From Legionella maioricensis (GTDB taxonomy: Bacteria; Pseudomonadota; Gammaproteobacteria; Legionellales; Legionellaceae), in the NCBI RefSeq assembly GCF_023618015.1, contig NZ_JAJKBJ010000014.1, forward strand, positions 27,496-91,495: a DNA stretch of 64,000 nt. The letters run 5' to 3'. Shown piece by piece: positions 9,572 through 19,287 of the stretch. The first letter of the stretch is position 1; each line of letters opens with the position of its first letter. Below the pieces are notes generated by a model. It saw nothing but the letters and a program-made list of their open reading frames with translations, did not search any database and was not told the origin of the DNA. Made by a program: the position numbers and the translations under genes.

Positions 9572-10665
9572 TGTCTAAATCGGTCAACCTCGTTTTGCTG
9601 TACGGTGGAAAATCTGGAGAGCATGAAGTTTCATTAATTTCAGCAGCATCGGTTCTTGCTCATTTGAATGCTGATAAATACAACATCATTCCAGTGGCCA
9701 TGGATAAAAATGGTCAATTTCATTTGCACCACTACCATGATTTGCTGGCTTATAAAGAGAAGCTTCCTGTAGTAACCGAACATTCAAAACCTTTGGAAAG
9801 TTTGCTTATTAATGGGCGTTTATCTGTTGAGGCTGATGTTGTATTCCCCGTAGTGCATGGGCCTTTATATGAAGATGGCTGTTTGCAAGGATTGCTTGAG
9901 TTGGCTGATGTGGCGTATGTAGGCTGCGATGTATTAGCTTCTGCTATTGGTATGGATAAGGATATGGCCAGACGATTAGCCTGTATTAATGGTCTTAAAT
10001 CAGCAAAATATAAATTACTCTCCTGGCACACTAGCGCGAGTGAAAGACATCAATTTTGCAGTGAAGTCGCAGCTGAATTCGGATGGCCACTATTTGTTAA
10101 ACCTTGTTCTTTAGGTTCCAGTGTCGGGATTCACAAAGCAAAAAATATGGCCGAATTAGTTGCTGCAGTTGATGATGCTTTACGTTACGACGAAGAAATT
10201 TTAATCGAAGAATTTATCCAGGGCCGCGAAATTGAGTTAGCCGTATTAGAAAATACGCTCCCTTCTGCCCAGCCAAGAGTCTCTAATGTGGGTGAAATTC
10301 GAGTAAACCATCCTGATGGTTTTTATTCTTACACTGCGAAATATTTAGAAAGTGGTCAAACCGATTTAATTATTCCTGCTTCTTTAAGCAATAAGCTGAA
10401 TGAACGATTAAAACAGGCCGCAGCAGATATTTTTACTCGTTTAAAATGTAAGGGCATGGCTCGAGTAGATTTCTTTGTCAATGATAAGACAGAAGAGATT
10501 TATTTTAATGAACTCAATACCCTGCCGGGCTTTACTTCCATCAGTATGTATCCCAAATTATGGCAGGCAACCGGTTTGGCCTATCCTGATTTGCTTGATG
10601 AACTGATTAATATTGCTACAACCCATCATCAATGCCGTCAACATTTAGTGACTAATTACCTGTGA
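9571..10665 (+). CDS. ddl: D-alanine--D-alanine ligase
   Basis: Ddl makes D-Ala-D-Ala for MurF. The 364-residue protein has the ATP-grasp layout. The N-terminal domain has [17 protein letters not shown] and [20 protein letters not shown]. The central part has [13 protein letters not shown], and [16 protein letters not shown] follows. The C-terminal metal and substrate region reads [18 protein letters not shown]. Length fits the VanA/DdlA-like longer ligases. The start overlaps the murB remnant stop by one base, and its own stop overlaps the ftsQ GTG start. Confidence 0.96.
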   Translation: MSKSVNLVLLYGGKSGEHEVSLISAASVLAHLNADKYNIIPVAMDKNGQFHLHHYHDLLAYKEKLPVVTEHSKPLESLLINGRLSVEADVVFPVVHGPLYEDGCLQGLLELADVAYVGCDVLASAIGMDKDMARRLACINGLKSAKYKLLSWHTSASERHQFCSEVAAEFGWPLFVKPCSLGSSVGIHKAKNMAELVAAVDDALRYDEEILIEEFIQGREIELAVLENTLPSAQPRVSNVGEIRVNHPDGFYSYTAKYLESGQTDLIIPASLSNKLNERLKQAAADIFTRLKCKGMARVDFFVNDKTEEIYFNELNTLPGFTSISMYPKLWQATGLAYPDLLDELINIATTHHQCRQHLVTNYL

Positions 10666-11402
10666 GTGAGCATATTAAAAAAAGAGGGAATAACTCAAGT
10701 GGCCTTGGTTACACAGGGGTATTGCTGTTATTGATCGTCAGCGCCTTGTTTTTAGCTGGTCGTTTAGGTTATTTGTATCTAGCAGACTCCGAACGCTTTC
10801 CTATCACTACGATTAAAGTGGCTGCAAGTTATCAACATGTGACTCATAAGGAGTTAGAAACGGTATTAGCCAAATATTTGGATGCCAGTTTTTTTTCTTT
10901 ACCGGTTAGCCGATTACAAAATGAATTAAATGCTATTAATTGGGTTGATACTGCCTATGTAGAGCGTGTATGGCCGGATACCTTAAAAATAAAGCTTGTT
11001 GAGAAGACTCCTGTCGCAGTGTGGGGGGATGCTTTAATGACTGAAGATGGCAAATTATTTAATCAAGGGGGAATTCCACCCGATTTGAATATACCCAAAT
11101 TAAAAGGTCCACCATCTCAGCAGTTAGAAGTCTTACAAGTTTATGAAAAATTGAGTAAGATATTATCAGCGTATGGATTAAAAGCGTCTGGATTGCATTT
11201 ACGCGACAATCAGACGTGGATATTAATCCTGGGTAGCGACATAAAAATATACTTAGGAAAGAAAGAGTTAGAAGCGCGATTGCAGCGTTTTTGTAAAGCA
11301 TATCCTGCAGTATTTGCTGAAAAGGCAGATCAGTTGGCTAGCGTGGATTTACGGTATCCACGTGGAATGGCAGTGCAGTGGAAACAACAAACGGGACGAT
11401 AA
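10662..11402 (+). CDS. ftsQ: Cell division protein FtsQ
   Basis: FtsQ is a bitopic inner-membrane protein that links early and late divisome proteins (FtsB/FtsL). The 246 residues comprise a short basic cytoplasmic tail, one membrane helix (about 17-37), a POTRA domain starting near [10 protein letters not shown], and a beta domain ending near [11 protein letters not shown], which matches the family's DLRY.NG-type tail. The start is GTG in a GTGA overlap with the ddl stop. The stop overlaps the ftsA ATG by one base, so the two are translationally coupled. Confidence 0.93.
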   Translation: MSEHIKKRGNNSSGLGYTGVLLLLIVSALFLAGRLGYLYLADSERFPITTIKVAASYQHVTHKELETVLAKYLDASFFSLPVSRLQNELNAINWVDTAYVERVWPDTLKIKLVEKTPVAVWGDALMTEDGKLFNQGGIPPDLNIPKLKGPPSQQLEVLQVYEKLSKILSAYGLKASGLHLRDNQTWILILGSDIKIYLGKKELEARLQRFCKAYPAVFAEKADQLASVDLRYPRGMAVQWKQQTGR

Positions 11403-12640
11403 TGGCTAAAAAATCAGAAAAAAATATTATCACTGGATTGGATATTGGCACTTCAAAAATTATTGCCTTAATTGGTGAAGTAACTACCGATGGAGCCATT
11501 GAAATCATTGGAATTGGTCGTCATCCTTCTCGCGGATTAAAACGCGGGGTTGTTGTCGATATAGAAGCCACGGTGAACTCTATCCAACGAGCGGTGCAGG
11601 AAGCAGAGCTAATGGCGGGCTGTGAAGTAAGAACGGTGTATGCGGGCATTGCTGGCAGTCATATACGCAGTTTAAATTCACACGGTATTGTCGCCATTCG
11701 TGATAAAGAGGTATCTCAAGCTGATGTGGAGCGGGTCATTGATGCCGCGAAAGCGGTGGCCATACCCGCTGATCAAAAAATTCTGCATATACTGCCGCAG
11801 GAATTTATCATCGATCATCAGGGAAGTATTCGTGAACCCATAGGCATGGCTGGGGTGCGGCTCGAATCTCGAGTGCATATAGTGACTGGGTCAGTCAGTT
11901 CTGCGCAAAATATCGTGAAATGCGTGCGTCGCTGTGGCTTAGAGGTTAATGACATCATTCTTGAGCAATTGGCATCAAGTCATGCGGTGCTTACTGAAGA
12001 TGAGAAAGATCTGGGGGTGTGCCTCATTGATATCGGTGGTGGCACTACCGATATAGCCATATTTTCCGAAGGAGCGATTCAACACACTTCGGTAATACCC
12101 ATAGCTGGCGATCAGGTAACCAACGACATCGCCATGGCTTTACGCACCCCAACAAAAGCTGCAGAATCAATTAAGATTACTCATGCCTATGCTTTACCCG
12201 AGTTAGCCAATGCGAATCAAATGTTGGAAGTTGCCAGCGTCAACGACAGGCCCGGAAGAAAAATTTCCGCTAAAGCATTGTCTGATGTGGTTGCGGCACG
12301 ATACGAAGAATTATTTTCTCTGGTACGTAATGAGTTACGTCGCAGCGGGTTTGAGGATCGAATGGCCGCAGGTATTGTTTTAACGGGGGGCGCTTCAAAT
12401 ATAAGAGGTGCCATTGAACTTGCTGAACTTTGTTTTGAGATGCCGGTAAGAAAGGGCTGCGCTCATTATGTATCTGGTTTGGCGGAGGCTACTGAAAATC
12501 CTTCTTTTGCTACAGGTGTTGGTTTATTGCTTCATGGATTCCAACAGCAGTATGAAGGAAGTTATAATGTGCCTGCAATGAGCGATAATTCCAAGAGCAT
12601 GTGGTCGCGAATGAAAGAATGGTTTCAAGGCAATTTTTAA
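11402..12640 (+). CDS. ftsA: Cell division protein FtsA
   Basis: FtsA is an actin-like ATPase that tethers FtsZ to the membrane and recruits the divisome. The 412-residue protein begins [19 protein letters not shown]. It carries the phosphate-1 motif GLDIGTSKI, the SHS2/1C domain (about 85-165), the phosphate-2 motif LIDIGGGTTDIAIF and the adenosine motif IVLTGGASNIRG. A C-terminal amphipathic membrane-targeting helix (SRMKEWFQGNF) closes the protein. I chose the ATG at 11402 because it overlaps the ftsQ stop and starts at the conserved N terminus. A GTG eight codons earlier is less likely. Confidence 0.97.
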   Translation: MAKKSEKNIITGLDIGTSKIIALIGEVTTDGAIEIIGIGRHPSRGLKRGVVVDIEATVNSIQRAVQEAELMAGCEVRTVYAGIAGSHIRSLNSHGIVAIRDKEVSQADVERVIDAAKAVAIPADQKILHILPQEFIIDHQGSIREPIGMAGVRLESRVHIVTGSVSSAQNIVKCVRRCGLEVNDIILEQLASSHAVLTEDEKDLGVCLIDIGGGTTDIAIFSEGAIQHTSVIPIAGDQVTNDIAMALRTPTKAAESIKITHAYALPELANANQMLEVASVNDRPGRKISAKALSDVVAARYEELFSLVRNELRRSGFEDRMAAGIVLTGGASNIRGAIELAELCFEMPVRKGCAHYVSGLAEATENPSFATGVGLLLHGFQQQYEGSYNVPAMSDNSKSMWSRMKEWFQGNF

Positions 12641-12667
12641 CGAATTATCTATATTTTTACCAACAGT

Positions 12668-12723
12668 TTGAAATATACTCAATCACAATGAGTATAAGAT
12701 CTGGGGTTGCATCGTTATGCAAC
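12668..12723 (+). promoter_or_regulatory. Possible ftsZ leader promoter and hairpin
   Basis: The 132-base gap before ftsZ has TTGAAA (12668-12673) and TATAAG (12693-12698), a weak sigma70-like pair with 19-base spacing. A 7-bp hairpin GTTGCAT/ATGCAAC follows at 12706-12723. An ftsZ-proximal promoter would be usual for this operon, but the match is modest. Confidence 0.3.
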
Positions 12724-12772
12724 AAAAACGTATTAAGCAGAGAAAAAGCAGCACACTAGGGGAGACAGGGGT

Positions 12773-13987
12773 ATGTTTGAATTAATGGAAAGCAGCCAAC
12801 TAGATAATAATGCCGTAATTAAGGTGGTTGGTGTTGGCGGTGGCGGTGGAAACGCTGTTGAACATATGGTTGCTGAAAATATAGATGGCGTCGAATTTAT
12901 TTGTGCCAATACTGACGCACAAGCATTAAAGGCATCTAATGCCAAAATCCACATTCAATTAGGTGACGAGCTGACTAAAGGTTTAGGTGCTGGTGCCAAT
13001 CCACAAATTGGTCGTGAGGCAGCAGAAGAAGACCGAGATCACATTAGAGAAATCTTAAGTGGTGCGGACATGGTCTTTATTACTGCCGGAATGGGGGGCG
13101 GTACAGGCACAGGAGCGGCTCCGGTTTTTGCAGAAATAGCAAAAGAACTTGGTATTTTGACCGTTGCTGTAGTAACCAAACCTTTTTCTTTCGAAGGCAA
13201 ACAACGTGCATTGGCCGCTGAAGAGGGTATTCGTCGTCTGGCAGAACATGTGGATTCACTCATTACTATTCCGAATAACAAGCTCTTAAGTGTTTTGGGT
13301 AAAAACATTAGCTTACTCAATGCGTTTAAAGCAGCGAACAATGTTTTACTTGGAGCAGTAAAAGGAATATCTGATTTAATTACTCGTCCAGGTTTGATCA
13401 ACGTCGATTTTGCTGACGTACGTACTGTGATGTCTGAGATGGGCATGGCAATGATGGGTACTGGTAGTGCGGTAGGTGAGCAACGAGCACGTCAGGCCGC
13501 TGAAGCAGCTATCGCATCCCCCTTATTAGAAGACGTCAATTTCTCAGGTGCTCGTGGAATATTAGTCAATATTACCGCAGGCCTTGATATGTCAATCGGT
13601 GAATTTGAAGAGGTGGGTGACGTTGTTAAAGAATTTATTTCAGATGATGCGACTGTGGTGGTAGGAACAGTAATTGATCCGGAAATGACAGAGGAAATGC
13701 GGGTGACTGTAATTGTAACCGGATTAGGTGACGCAAGACAGCGCCATCAACAGCAGCAGCCTCAGCAGGCACAACAACATCATAGAGCACGTTTGATTGA
13801 ATCCACAAGAAGCGATGGCTCTTTGGATTATCATCAATTAGACAGGCCTGCCGTTATTCGTAAACAAGCGCAAACGGCAACCACGTCTTCAGCAAGTGCT
13901 ACACCAAAACAAAATAATGATGGTGTTCCAGATGTTGATTATCTTGATATCCCTGCTTTTTTACGTCGTCAAGAGGAAGTCCAGTAA
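12773..13987 (+). CDS. ftsZ: Cell division GTPase FtsZ
   Basis: FtsZ is the tubulin-like GTPase that forms the division ring. The 404-residue protein has an N-terminal nucleotide-binding segment ([16 protein letters not shown]), the tubulin signature [18 protein letters not shown] near residue 105, and the T7 loop region [12 protein letters not shown] Gln- and His-rich linker (about 320-385) and the conserved C-terminal tail [14 protein letters not shown], which binds FtsA and ZipA, complete it. The ATG has GGGGAGA upstream. The linker's poly-Gln composition ([11 protein letters not shown]) is slightly unusual. Confidence 0.98.
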   Translation: MFELMESSQLDNNAVIKVVGVGGGGGNAVEHMVAENIDGVEFICANTDAQALKASNAKIHIQLGDELTKGLGAGANPQIGREAAEEDRDHIREILSGADMVFITAGMGGGTGTGAAPVFAEIAKELGILTVAVVTKPFSFEGKQRALAAEEGIRRLAEHVDSLITIPNNKLLSVLGKNISLLNAFKAANNVLLGAVKGISDLITRPGLINVDFADVRTVMSEMGMAMMGTGSAVGEQRARQAAEAAIASPLLEDVNFSGARGILVNITAGLDMSIGEFEEVGDVVKEFISDDATVVVGTVIDPEMTEEMRVTVIVTGLGDARQRHQQQQPQQAQQHHRARLIESTRSDGSLDYHQLDRPAVIRKQAQTATTSSASATPKQNNDGVPDVDYLDIPAFLRRQEEVQ

Positions 13988-13997
13988 CGAGCTATTT

Positions 13998-14070
13998 GGT
14001 GCAGATCGAGCAACTTAGAGGAACAAAAAAGCAAAACATTTTGAGAGACTCTAGTTGCTCAAGCCGCACC
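13998..14070 (+). terminator. Long two-part stem-loop after ftsZ
   Basis: GAGCAACTTAGAG (14008-14020) pairs with CTCTAGTTGCTC (14049-14060), with one bulged T. An outer GGTGC/GCACC pair (13998-14002 with 14066-14070) extends it. The hairpin starts 11 bases after the ftsZ stop. It lacks a clear T-run, so it may be an attenuator or mRNA-stabilising structure rather than a simple terminator. Confidence 0.45.
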
Positions 14071-14139
14071 GAACCTGATTGTTGATGAGATTTAATAAGT
14101 TTCTGTCGGTTTGAAAAAAAATGTATCTTTGCTGAGTGC

Positions 14140-14208
14140 TTTATTGATTAGGATAATAATAAGTCAAATATTGTGGAAAAAGATAAAAAAATTAGACTAA
14201 TCAATAAA
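14140..14208. promoter_or_regulatory. 12-bp inverted repeat in the lpxC promoter region
   Basis: TTTATTGATTAG (14140-14151) and its exact reverse complement CTAATCAATAAA (14197-14208) are separated by 45 bases, ending 62 bases before the lpxC ATG. This could be a paired operator. No regulator can be named. Confidence 0.35.
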
Positions 14209-14270
14209 TTGTTGCTAAGATCAAGAGGTTTTTGCGCGCAAAATAAATACAGAAGAAAGGTGAGCACTGA

Positions 14271-15185
14271 ATGACAAAACAAAGAACTCCTAAAAAGGTG
14301 ATCCAAGCTACGGGTGTTGGATTGCATTCCGGTGAGAAAGTGCTTTTAACCTTGCGCCCGGCCCCTGTGAATACAGGTATCGTTTTTAGAAGAGTCGATC
14401 TGTCACCAGTAGTAGAGATCCCTGCATCTTATGAATATGTTGGTGATACCATGCTATGTACTACGTTACATCATGGAACAGTCAAAATTGCTACAGTAGA
14501 ACATCTTTTATCTGCGTTGGCAGGTTTGGGTATCGATAATGCCTATATTGATGTCAATGCACCCGAATTACCCATTATGGATGGTAGTGCCGCTCCTTTT
14601 GTCTTCCTTATTCAATCTGCAGGTATTAAAGAACAGCATGCGGCTAAGAAATACATTCGAATCCTTAAACCCATTCGGGTTGAGGACAACGGAAAATATG
14701 TCCAATTTAAACCCCATAACGGATATAAAATTTCATTCACTATTGATTTTGACCATCCTGTATTTAATGACAAGCCGCAAACAGTCAGTTTTGACTTTTC
14801 TGGCACCTCTTATGTGAAAGAAGTCTGCCGAGCAAGAACATTTGGATTCCTTTCCGATTATGAAAAATTACGCGAATGTGATTTGGCTAAAGGTGGCAGT
14901 TTGGATAACGCCATAGTTGTTGATGATTATCGCGTTCTTAATGAAGATGGTTTACGTTTTGAATCAGAATTTGTTACTCATAAAGTACTGGATGCTATTG
15001 GAGATTTATACCTCTTGGGTTCCAGTTTAATTGGAGCATTCGAAGGCTATAAATCAGGTCACGAGTTGAATAACAGGTTATTACGTGAGTTAATGGTAAG
15101 ACAGGATGCTTGGGAATATACCTATTTTGATACAGAAAATTATTTATCTATCCCACAACCTGATTTTTATCCTGTTGAGGCCTAG
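14271..15185 (+). CDS. lpxC: UDP-3-O-acyl-N-acetylglucosamine deacetylase LpxC
   Basis: LpxC catalyses the committed step of lipid A synthesis, a zinc-dependent deacetylation in the cytoplasm. The 304-residue protein shows [13 protein letters not shown] at the start, the zinc histidine motif [16 protein letters not shown], the [11 protein letters not shown] motif, CRARTFGFL, and [14 protein letters not shown] with the second metal and catalytic residues. The length matches E. coli LpxC (305). It stands after ftsZ as in other gammaproteobacteria but has its own 283-base leader. Confidence 0.98.
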   Translation: MTKQRTPKKVIQATGVGLHSGEKVLLTLRPAPVNTGIVFRRVDLSPVVEIPASYEYVGDTMLCTTLHHGTVKIATVEHLLSALAGLGIDNAYIDVNAPELPIMDGSAAPFVFLIQSAGIKEQHAAKKYIRILKPIRVEDNGKYVQFKPHNGYKISFTIDFDHPVFNDKPQTVSFDFSGTSYVKEVCRARTFGFLSDYEKLRECDLAKGGSLDNAIVVDDYRVLNEDGLRFESEFVTHKVLDAIGDLYLLGSSLIGAFEGYKSGHELNNRLLRELMVRQDAWEYTYFDTENYLSIPQPDFYPVEA

Positions 15186-15425
15186 CCAAGATTAGGTTAA
15201 GAGAGTTCCTCTTCCTCATTATTGTCAAAGTTTATTTTGCATGACTTAAACTCATTGCATGCCAATGAGTTTGATTTTACTGCGCTACTGCGTTGATTTA
15301 AAAATAGGATATACATCATCGCATCGCTAATACCTGAAAAACAGATCTCATGAATTAAGATATACTGTGAAACATATCAAAATTAAATGGTTAATCATCA
15401 ATTTTAGACGCTACGGAGTTGCCGA

Positions 15426-17462
15426 ATGAAACTTAATATAAGACTTTTAACCCTTAGTTTGATTTGTGGTTCTTCAATCAGTTATGCAAGTCCTGATATT
15501 ACAAAAACGCAACCCAATGACCCACTTCATCTTGATTGGCTAAATACCAGTGTATCACCCGCACAGGATTTTTATGCTTACGCCAATGGTAACTGGCAAA
15601 AGAATCATCCTATTCCGGCCGAGTATTCATCCTGGGGTACGTTTAATCTGGTCAATGAGAAAGTTTTGGATATCATTCACCAAATGCTTATAAAAGCCTC
15701 GGAAAATAGCAAAGCCAAACCAGGGAGTATAGAACAGAAAGTAGGTGATTTTTATTATAGTGGTATGGATGAAGCAAGTATTAATCGACTGGGCATTACT
15801 CCTTTGCAGGCCGAATTTGCTAAAATCGATGCTATTAAGACTTTATCTGATCTGCAACAGGTGCTTACCCATCTGCATCAGATTGGTGTGGATGCTTTGT
15901 ACGGTTTTGGCAGTATGCAAGACTTTAAAGACAGCAATTTAATGATTGGCGCTTTGGTGCAAAGTGGTCTGGGACTGCCGGATAGGGATTACTATTTGAA
16001 AGATAATCCTAAATTCAAGCAGATACGCGAAGCATATGTTGACCACATTACTAAAATGTTTGAGTTGCTAGGCGATAATCCGGACAAGGCAGCAAGCGAA
16101 GCAAAAACAGTAATGGATATAGAAACCAAATTAGCCACTGCTTCTATGTCGCAAATTGATCAACGCGATCCGCATGCAATTTATCATATGATGACCCTCG
16201 CCGACTTGGAAAAAACAACTCCTAATTTCTCCTGGCCCCAGTTTTTTAAGGCCGTAGGTCAAGAAAAGAATAAAAATATTAATTTGGCCATGCCAGAATT
16301 TTTTAAAGCGGCAAATGAACTCTTAAAAACAATTCCTATTGACCAATGGAAAACCTATTTGCGTTGGCACTTACTCGATAGCTTTGCTGCTTATCTATCA
16401 AAGCCATTTGTTGACCAGAACTTTAAGATGGTAAGTGCCTTAAATGGCGCAGAAAAAATATTACCTCGCTGGAAACGGGTGGTTAATGTTGAAAATGCGG
16501 CTTTGGGATTTGCCATTGGAAAATTGTATGTCGAAAAATATTTTTCCCCTGCTTCTAAAGAAGCGGTCCTGGAGATGCTTAAGAATATCAGAGCGGTTCT
16601 TCGCGAAGACATTAATACTCTAAACTGGATGACACCAGAAACTCGCCAAGCCGCACTTAAAAAATTGGATTTGATGGAAGAGCGTGTCGGATATCCTAGC
16701 AAGTGGTGGGATTATACCACTTTAAAAGTGGATAGAGGTCCTTATGTATTAAACGTCATCAGAGCAAATGAATTTTTGATCAAGCGTGATCTGAATAAAA
16801 TCGGTAAACCTATAGACAGAAGTGAATGGGGAATGACGCCACAAACAATCAATGCTTATTATGATCCCTCCATGAATAATCTGAATATACCGGCAGGAAT
16901 CTTGCAAACACCATTTTTTGATCCCAATGCCCCTGCAGCGTTGAATTATGGATCTATTGGTTTTGTGATGGGGCACGAAATGACTCATGGTTTTGATGAT
17001 CAGGGGGCAAAATTTGATGGCCACGGTAATTTAAAAAATTGGTGGACCCCCAGTGATTTAGCCAAATTCAATAAAGCCACGGAATGCATTGTTAATCAAT
17101 TTTCTGGATATGTAGTTGATGGTGATATGCATGTACAAGGAAAGTTGGTTGTGGGTGAGGCTACGGCCGATTTAGGCGGTATTACCATCGCTTATCGAGC
17201 ATTTCATCGCTCAAAGGAATATAAAAATGCCAAGACCATTAATGGTATGACCCCTGATCAGCAATTCTTTTTAGGCACAGCGCATGTCTGGGCAACGAAT
17301 ATCAGACCTCAGCAACTGCGCAATCAAGTGACTACTGATCCTCACCCTCCTGCTCAATACAGGGTAAATGGAAGCCTAGCAAATATTCCCCAATTTCAAC
17401 AGGCCTTTAATATTCCGGATCATAGTCCTATGGTTAACGAGAACCGCTGTGTTATTTGGTAA
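15426..17462 (+). CDS. Secreted M13-family zinc metallopeptidase (neprilysin/PepO-like)
   Basis: M13 peptidases are zinc endopeptidases that cut short peptides. The 678-residue protein has an N-terminal signal peptide (about residues 1-21, cleaved near SYA-SP), then the M13 N-terminal domain starting with DFYAYANGNW. The catalytic zinc site is HEMTH at about residues 517-521 in FVMGHEMTHGFDDQG. The third ligand motif GEATADLGG lies downstream, and the substrate-binding NAYYDP comes before. It ends with the family hallmark NENRCVIW. The gene has its own leader and appears monocistronic. A periplasmic or secreted location is inferred from the signal peptide. Confidence 0.93.
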   Translation: MKLNIRLLTLSLICGSSISYASPDITKTQPNDPLHLDWLNTSVSPAQDFYAYANGNWQKNHPIPAEYSSWGTFNLVNEKVLDIIHQMLIKASENSKAKPGSIEQKVGDFYYSGMDEASINRLGITPLQAEFAKIDAIKTLSDLQQVLTHLHQIGVDALYGFGSMQDFKDSNLMIGALVQSGLGLPDRDYYLKDNPKFKQIREAYVDHITKMFELLGDNPDKAASEAKTVMDIETKLATASMSQIDQRDPHAIYHMMTLADLEKTTPNFSWPQFFKAVGQEKNKNINLAMPEFFKAANELLKTIPIDQWKTYLRWHLLDSFAAYLSKPFVDQNFKMVSALNGAEKILPRWKRVVNVENAALGFAIGKLYVEKYFSPASKEAVLEMLKNIRAVLREDINTLNWMTPETRQAALKKLDLMEERVGYPSKWWDYTTLKVDRGPYVLNVIRANEFLIKRDLNKIGKPIDRSEWGMTPQTINAYYDPSMNNLNIPAGILQTPFFDPNAPAALNYGSIGFVMGHEMTHGFDDQGAKFDGHGNLKNWWTPSDLAKFNKATECIVNQFSGYVVDGDMHVQGKLVVGEATADLGGITIAYRAFHRSKEYKNAKTINGMTPDQQFFLGTAHVWATNIRPQQLRNQVTTDPHPPAQYRVNGSLANIPQFQQAFNIPDHSPMVNENRCVIW

Positions 17463-17467
17463 AGTCG

Positions 17468-17553
17468 TAGCCCGTATTAGCGCAGCGTAATACGGGAATG
17501 TCTTTGGCTCAGTGCAGCGACATCCCTGATTACGCTATGCTAATCCAGGCTAC
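17468..17553. repeat. Dispersed palindromic repeat, family A
   Basis: The element opens with GTAGCCCGTATT and closes with AATCCAGGCTAC (end 17553). Internal pairs (CCCGTATTA with TAATACGGG) form a nested hairpin. The ends match the family at 2609 and 36500. It directly follows the M13 peptidase stop and may also end its transcript. Confidence 0.55.
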
Positions 17554-17600
17554 AAACCATGTATACAGTGGCTCGTCAGCAACATTTAAGTAAATAGTGT

Positions 17601-18038
17601 TTAGCGCAGTTTAGGGGCGCTTTCTTCTACATTCTCAAATCCTTGGCGAAAAGCTACTTTAAGTGCGAACAAGGTAATTTTATCTACTTCTTTAACATTT
17701 TCTAGAGAGGCTTTATTAATTATATTTTCTAATTTTGTCGCAACTTGTCCTTTTTTTATAGGTTCAATAGCTGCATTATTTTCTGCATCCTCATAAGAGC
17801 TACCTACATCCCAGCGTCCCAACTTGCATTCATAAAATCTCCTTTTTAATGTTGAAATACTAACACCGAGAACTTCAGCTGCTTTATGTTGCCGAAACAT
17901 CGAGACACGCGCTAAATCTGAGGTTGAAAGATGTATTTTATTTTTTCTCTCGTGAGGCTTTTCTATGCCTACAATAGCGGCACTACTTTTTCTCTTGTCG
18001 GTACTTTCTTTAGTATGACCAATATTTTTATTTGTCAT
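17601..18038 (-). CDS. Small protein with RWP-RK-like DNA-binding domain
   Basis: The 145-residue protein has a lysine-rich N terminus and a compact domain at about residues 35-78. This reads IHLSTSDLARVSMFRQHKA, then AEVLGVSISTLKRRFYECKL, then GRWDV. The spacing and key residues (AAE.LGVS.STLK.R...C...RW) match the eukaryotic RWP-RK family of plant and amoebal transcription factors; the final RWPxRK is altered to RWDVGS. The second half is charged with no known domain, and the C-terminal tail has a Glu-Glu-Ser patch before PKLR. The ATG is preceded by GAGGAGA. A host-directed nuclear role is inference only; a bacterial HTH of a similar shape is the alternative. Confidence 0.6.
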   Translation of the reverse strand: MTNKNIGHTKESTDKRKSSAAIVGIEKPHERKNKIHLSTSDLARVSMFRQHKAAEVLGVSISTLKRRFYECKLGRWDVGSSYEDAENNAAIEPIKKGQVATKLENIINKASLENVKEVDKITLFALKVAFRQGFENVEESAPKLR

Positions 18039-18323
18039 TTTAGATTCTCCTCAAAAACACAGATGAATAATATAAATTAATATAAATAAATTCAACAAGT
18101 TGGCTTGAATTTGGAACTTTATGAAAAAAATTGGCTCAGTAGCGTAGGGCAGTGTCTTGTCCTAATAATGGATTTTAAAGCATGACTAAATCGTAGGGGC
18201 ACAAGCCAACTACAATGACCACGCAAGATGATGATAAACTTTGCTATAGTTAAATTATTAACAGATAGAAAAGCCAAACATTCTTGAAAACGGACAAGGA
18301 ATTTAAAAGAAGGGGCTATTATT

Positions 18324-19163
18324 ATGTGTCGAATTGTTGCGTATTTAGGGCGTCCTGCCGTACTCCAGGATATCTTGGTTACTCCTAAAAATTCCATAGT
18401 GATGCAAAGTCTTCATGCACGTGAGACTGATTTACGGGTTAATGGAGATGGTTTTGGATTAGGGTGGTATGTTCCTGCGATTAGTCCTGAGCCTGCTTTA
18501 TTTACGTCTATTTCTCCGGCCTGGAATGACAGAAACTTACTGAATTTAACGGCAAAAACTCAATCCCCCTGTTTTTTTGCTCATGTACGCTCCGCCAGTT
18601 CCGGAGGGGTGACCAAATTTAATTGCCATCCCTTTATTCATGGTGAATGGATGTTTATGCATAATGGGGAAATTAACAATTTTGTTTTAGTAAAACGACA
18701 CATACGCCATTTATTAGACGATGATATCTATGATTGGATACAAGGAGAGACTGATTCAGAACATCTGTTTGCTTTATTTTTACAACTGGCAAAAGGTCGG
18801 GATTTAAATCAATTATCTGTTGTCGGAGATGTGTTACAGGAAACATTGCAAAAAATTGCTGAGGTAATCAAAGAGTTCGGCAAAAAAGGCCCCTCTTATT
18901 ACAATATTTGCATGACTGATGGACAAAGAATAATCGCGACGCGTTACTGCACCCATGAAAAGAAAAAAAATCTTACCTTTCATTATCTTGAAGGATATAT
19001 TTTCGCCGAAGAAGGTAAATGGTTAAAAGAAGAGGGACCTCCTTCATTCATTATCGTTTCCTCTGAAAAATTTAATGATTTGGCTGAAGGTTGGGAAGAT
19101 ATACCGCCCCAGCATATGATGCTAGTTGACGAAAACAAAATGATCCAATTGCGTCCTTTATAG
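18324..19163 (+). CDS. Class II glutamine amidotransferase (YafJ-like)
   Basis: The protein has 279 residues, with the N-terminal cysteine nucleophile after Met removal (MCRIVAYLGRP). Glutamine-site motifs are GFGLGWYVP, FFAHVRSASSGGVTKFNCHPF and MHNGEINNF; the last two are typical of stand-alone class II amidotransferases such as YafJ and EgtC. The reaction would be release of ammonia from glutamine or hydrolysis of a gamma-glutamyl bond. No synthase partner is adjacent, so the physiological substrate is unknown. It starts at ATG 18324 after a 285-base gap from the divergent RWP-RK-like gene. Confidence 0.85.
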   Translation: MCRIVAYLGRPAVLQDILVTPKNSIVMQSLHARETDLRVNGDGFGLGWYVPAISPEPALFTSISPAWNDRNLLNLTAKTQSPCFFAHVRSASSGGVTKFNCHPFIHGEWMFMHNGEINNFVLVKRHIRHLLDDDIYDWIQGETDSEHLFALFLQLAKGRDLNQLSVVGDVLQETLQKIAEVIKEFGKKGPSYYNICMTDGQRIIATRYCTHEKKKNLTFHYLEGYIFAEEGKWLKEEGPPSFIIVSSEKFNDLAEGWEDIPPQHMMLVDENKMIQLRPL

Positions 19164-19203
19164 ACATTAGGTTAGACTAGGCAATTAATAAATTGAAGAG
19201 ATT

Positions 19204-19287
19204 ATGATGACTCAAGAAGAAATGATATGTCGAATCGTTCGTTATATTACACAAAAACCCAGTGCTAAAAAATCCTGCTGCAGATAA
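19204..19287 (+). CDS. Possible 27-residue leader peptide
   Basis: A short frame starts at ATG 19204 (MMTQEEMICRIVRYITQ...), preceded by GAAGAG. Its TAA overlaps the ATG of the next gene by one base (TAATG). This is the arrangement of a translationally coupled small gene or leader peptide. The tail contains two adjacent cysteines. No homologue is recognised and it may be chance. Confidence 0.3.
   Translation: MMTQEEMICRIVRYITQKPSAKKSCCR

Noticed and set aside
11378..11401. An upstream GTG start that would extend FtsA by eight residues
   Set aside because: The ATG at 11402 overlaps the ftsQ stop and begins the conserved FtsA N terminus.
13039..13446. 135-codon minus-strand frame inside ftsZ
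   Set aside because: It lies wholly within ftsZ, has no ribosome site and is a shadow of its codon usage.
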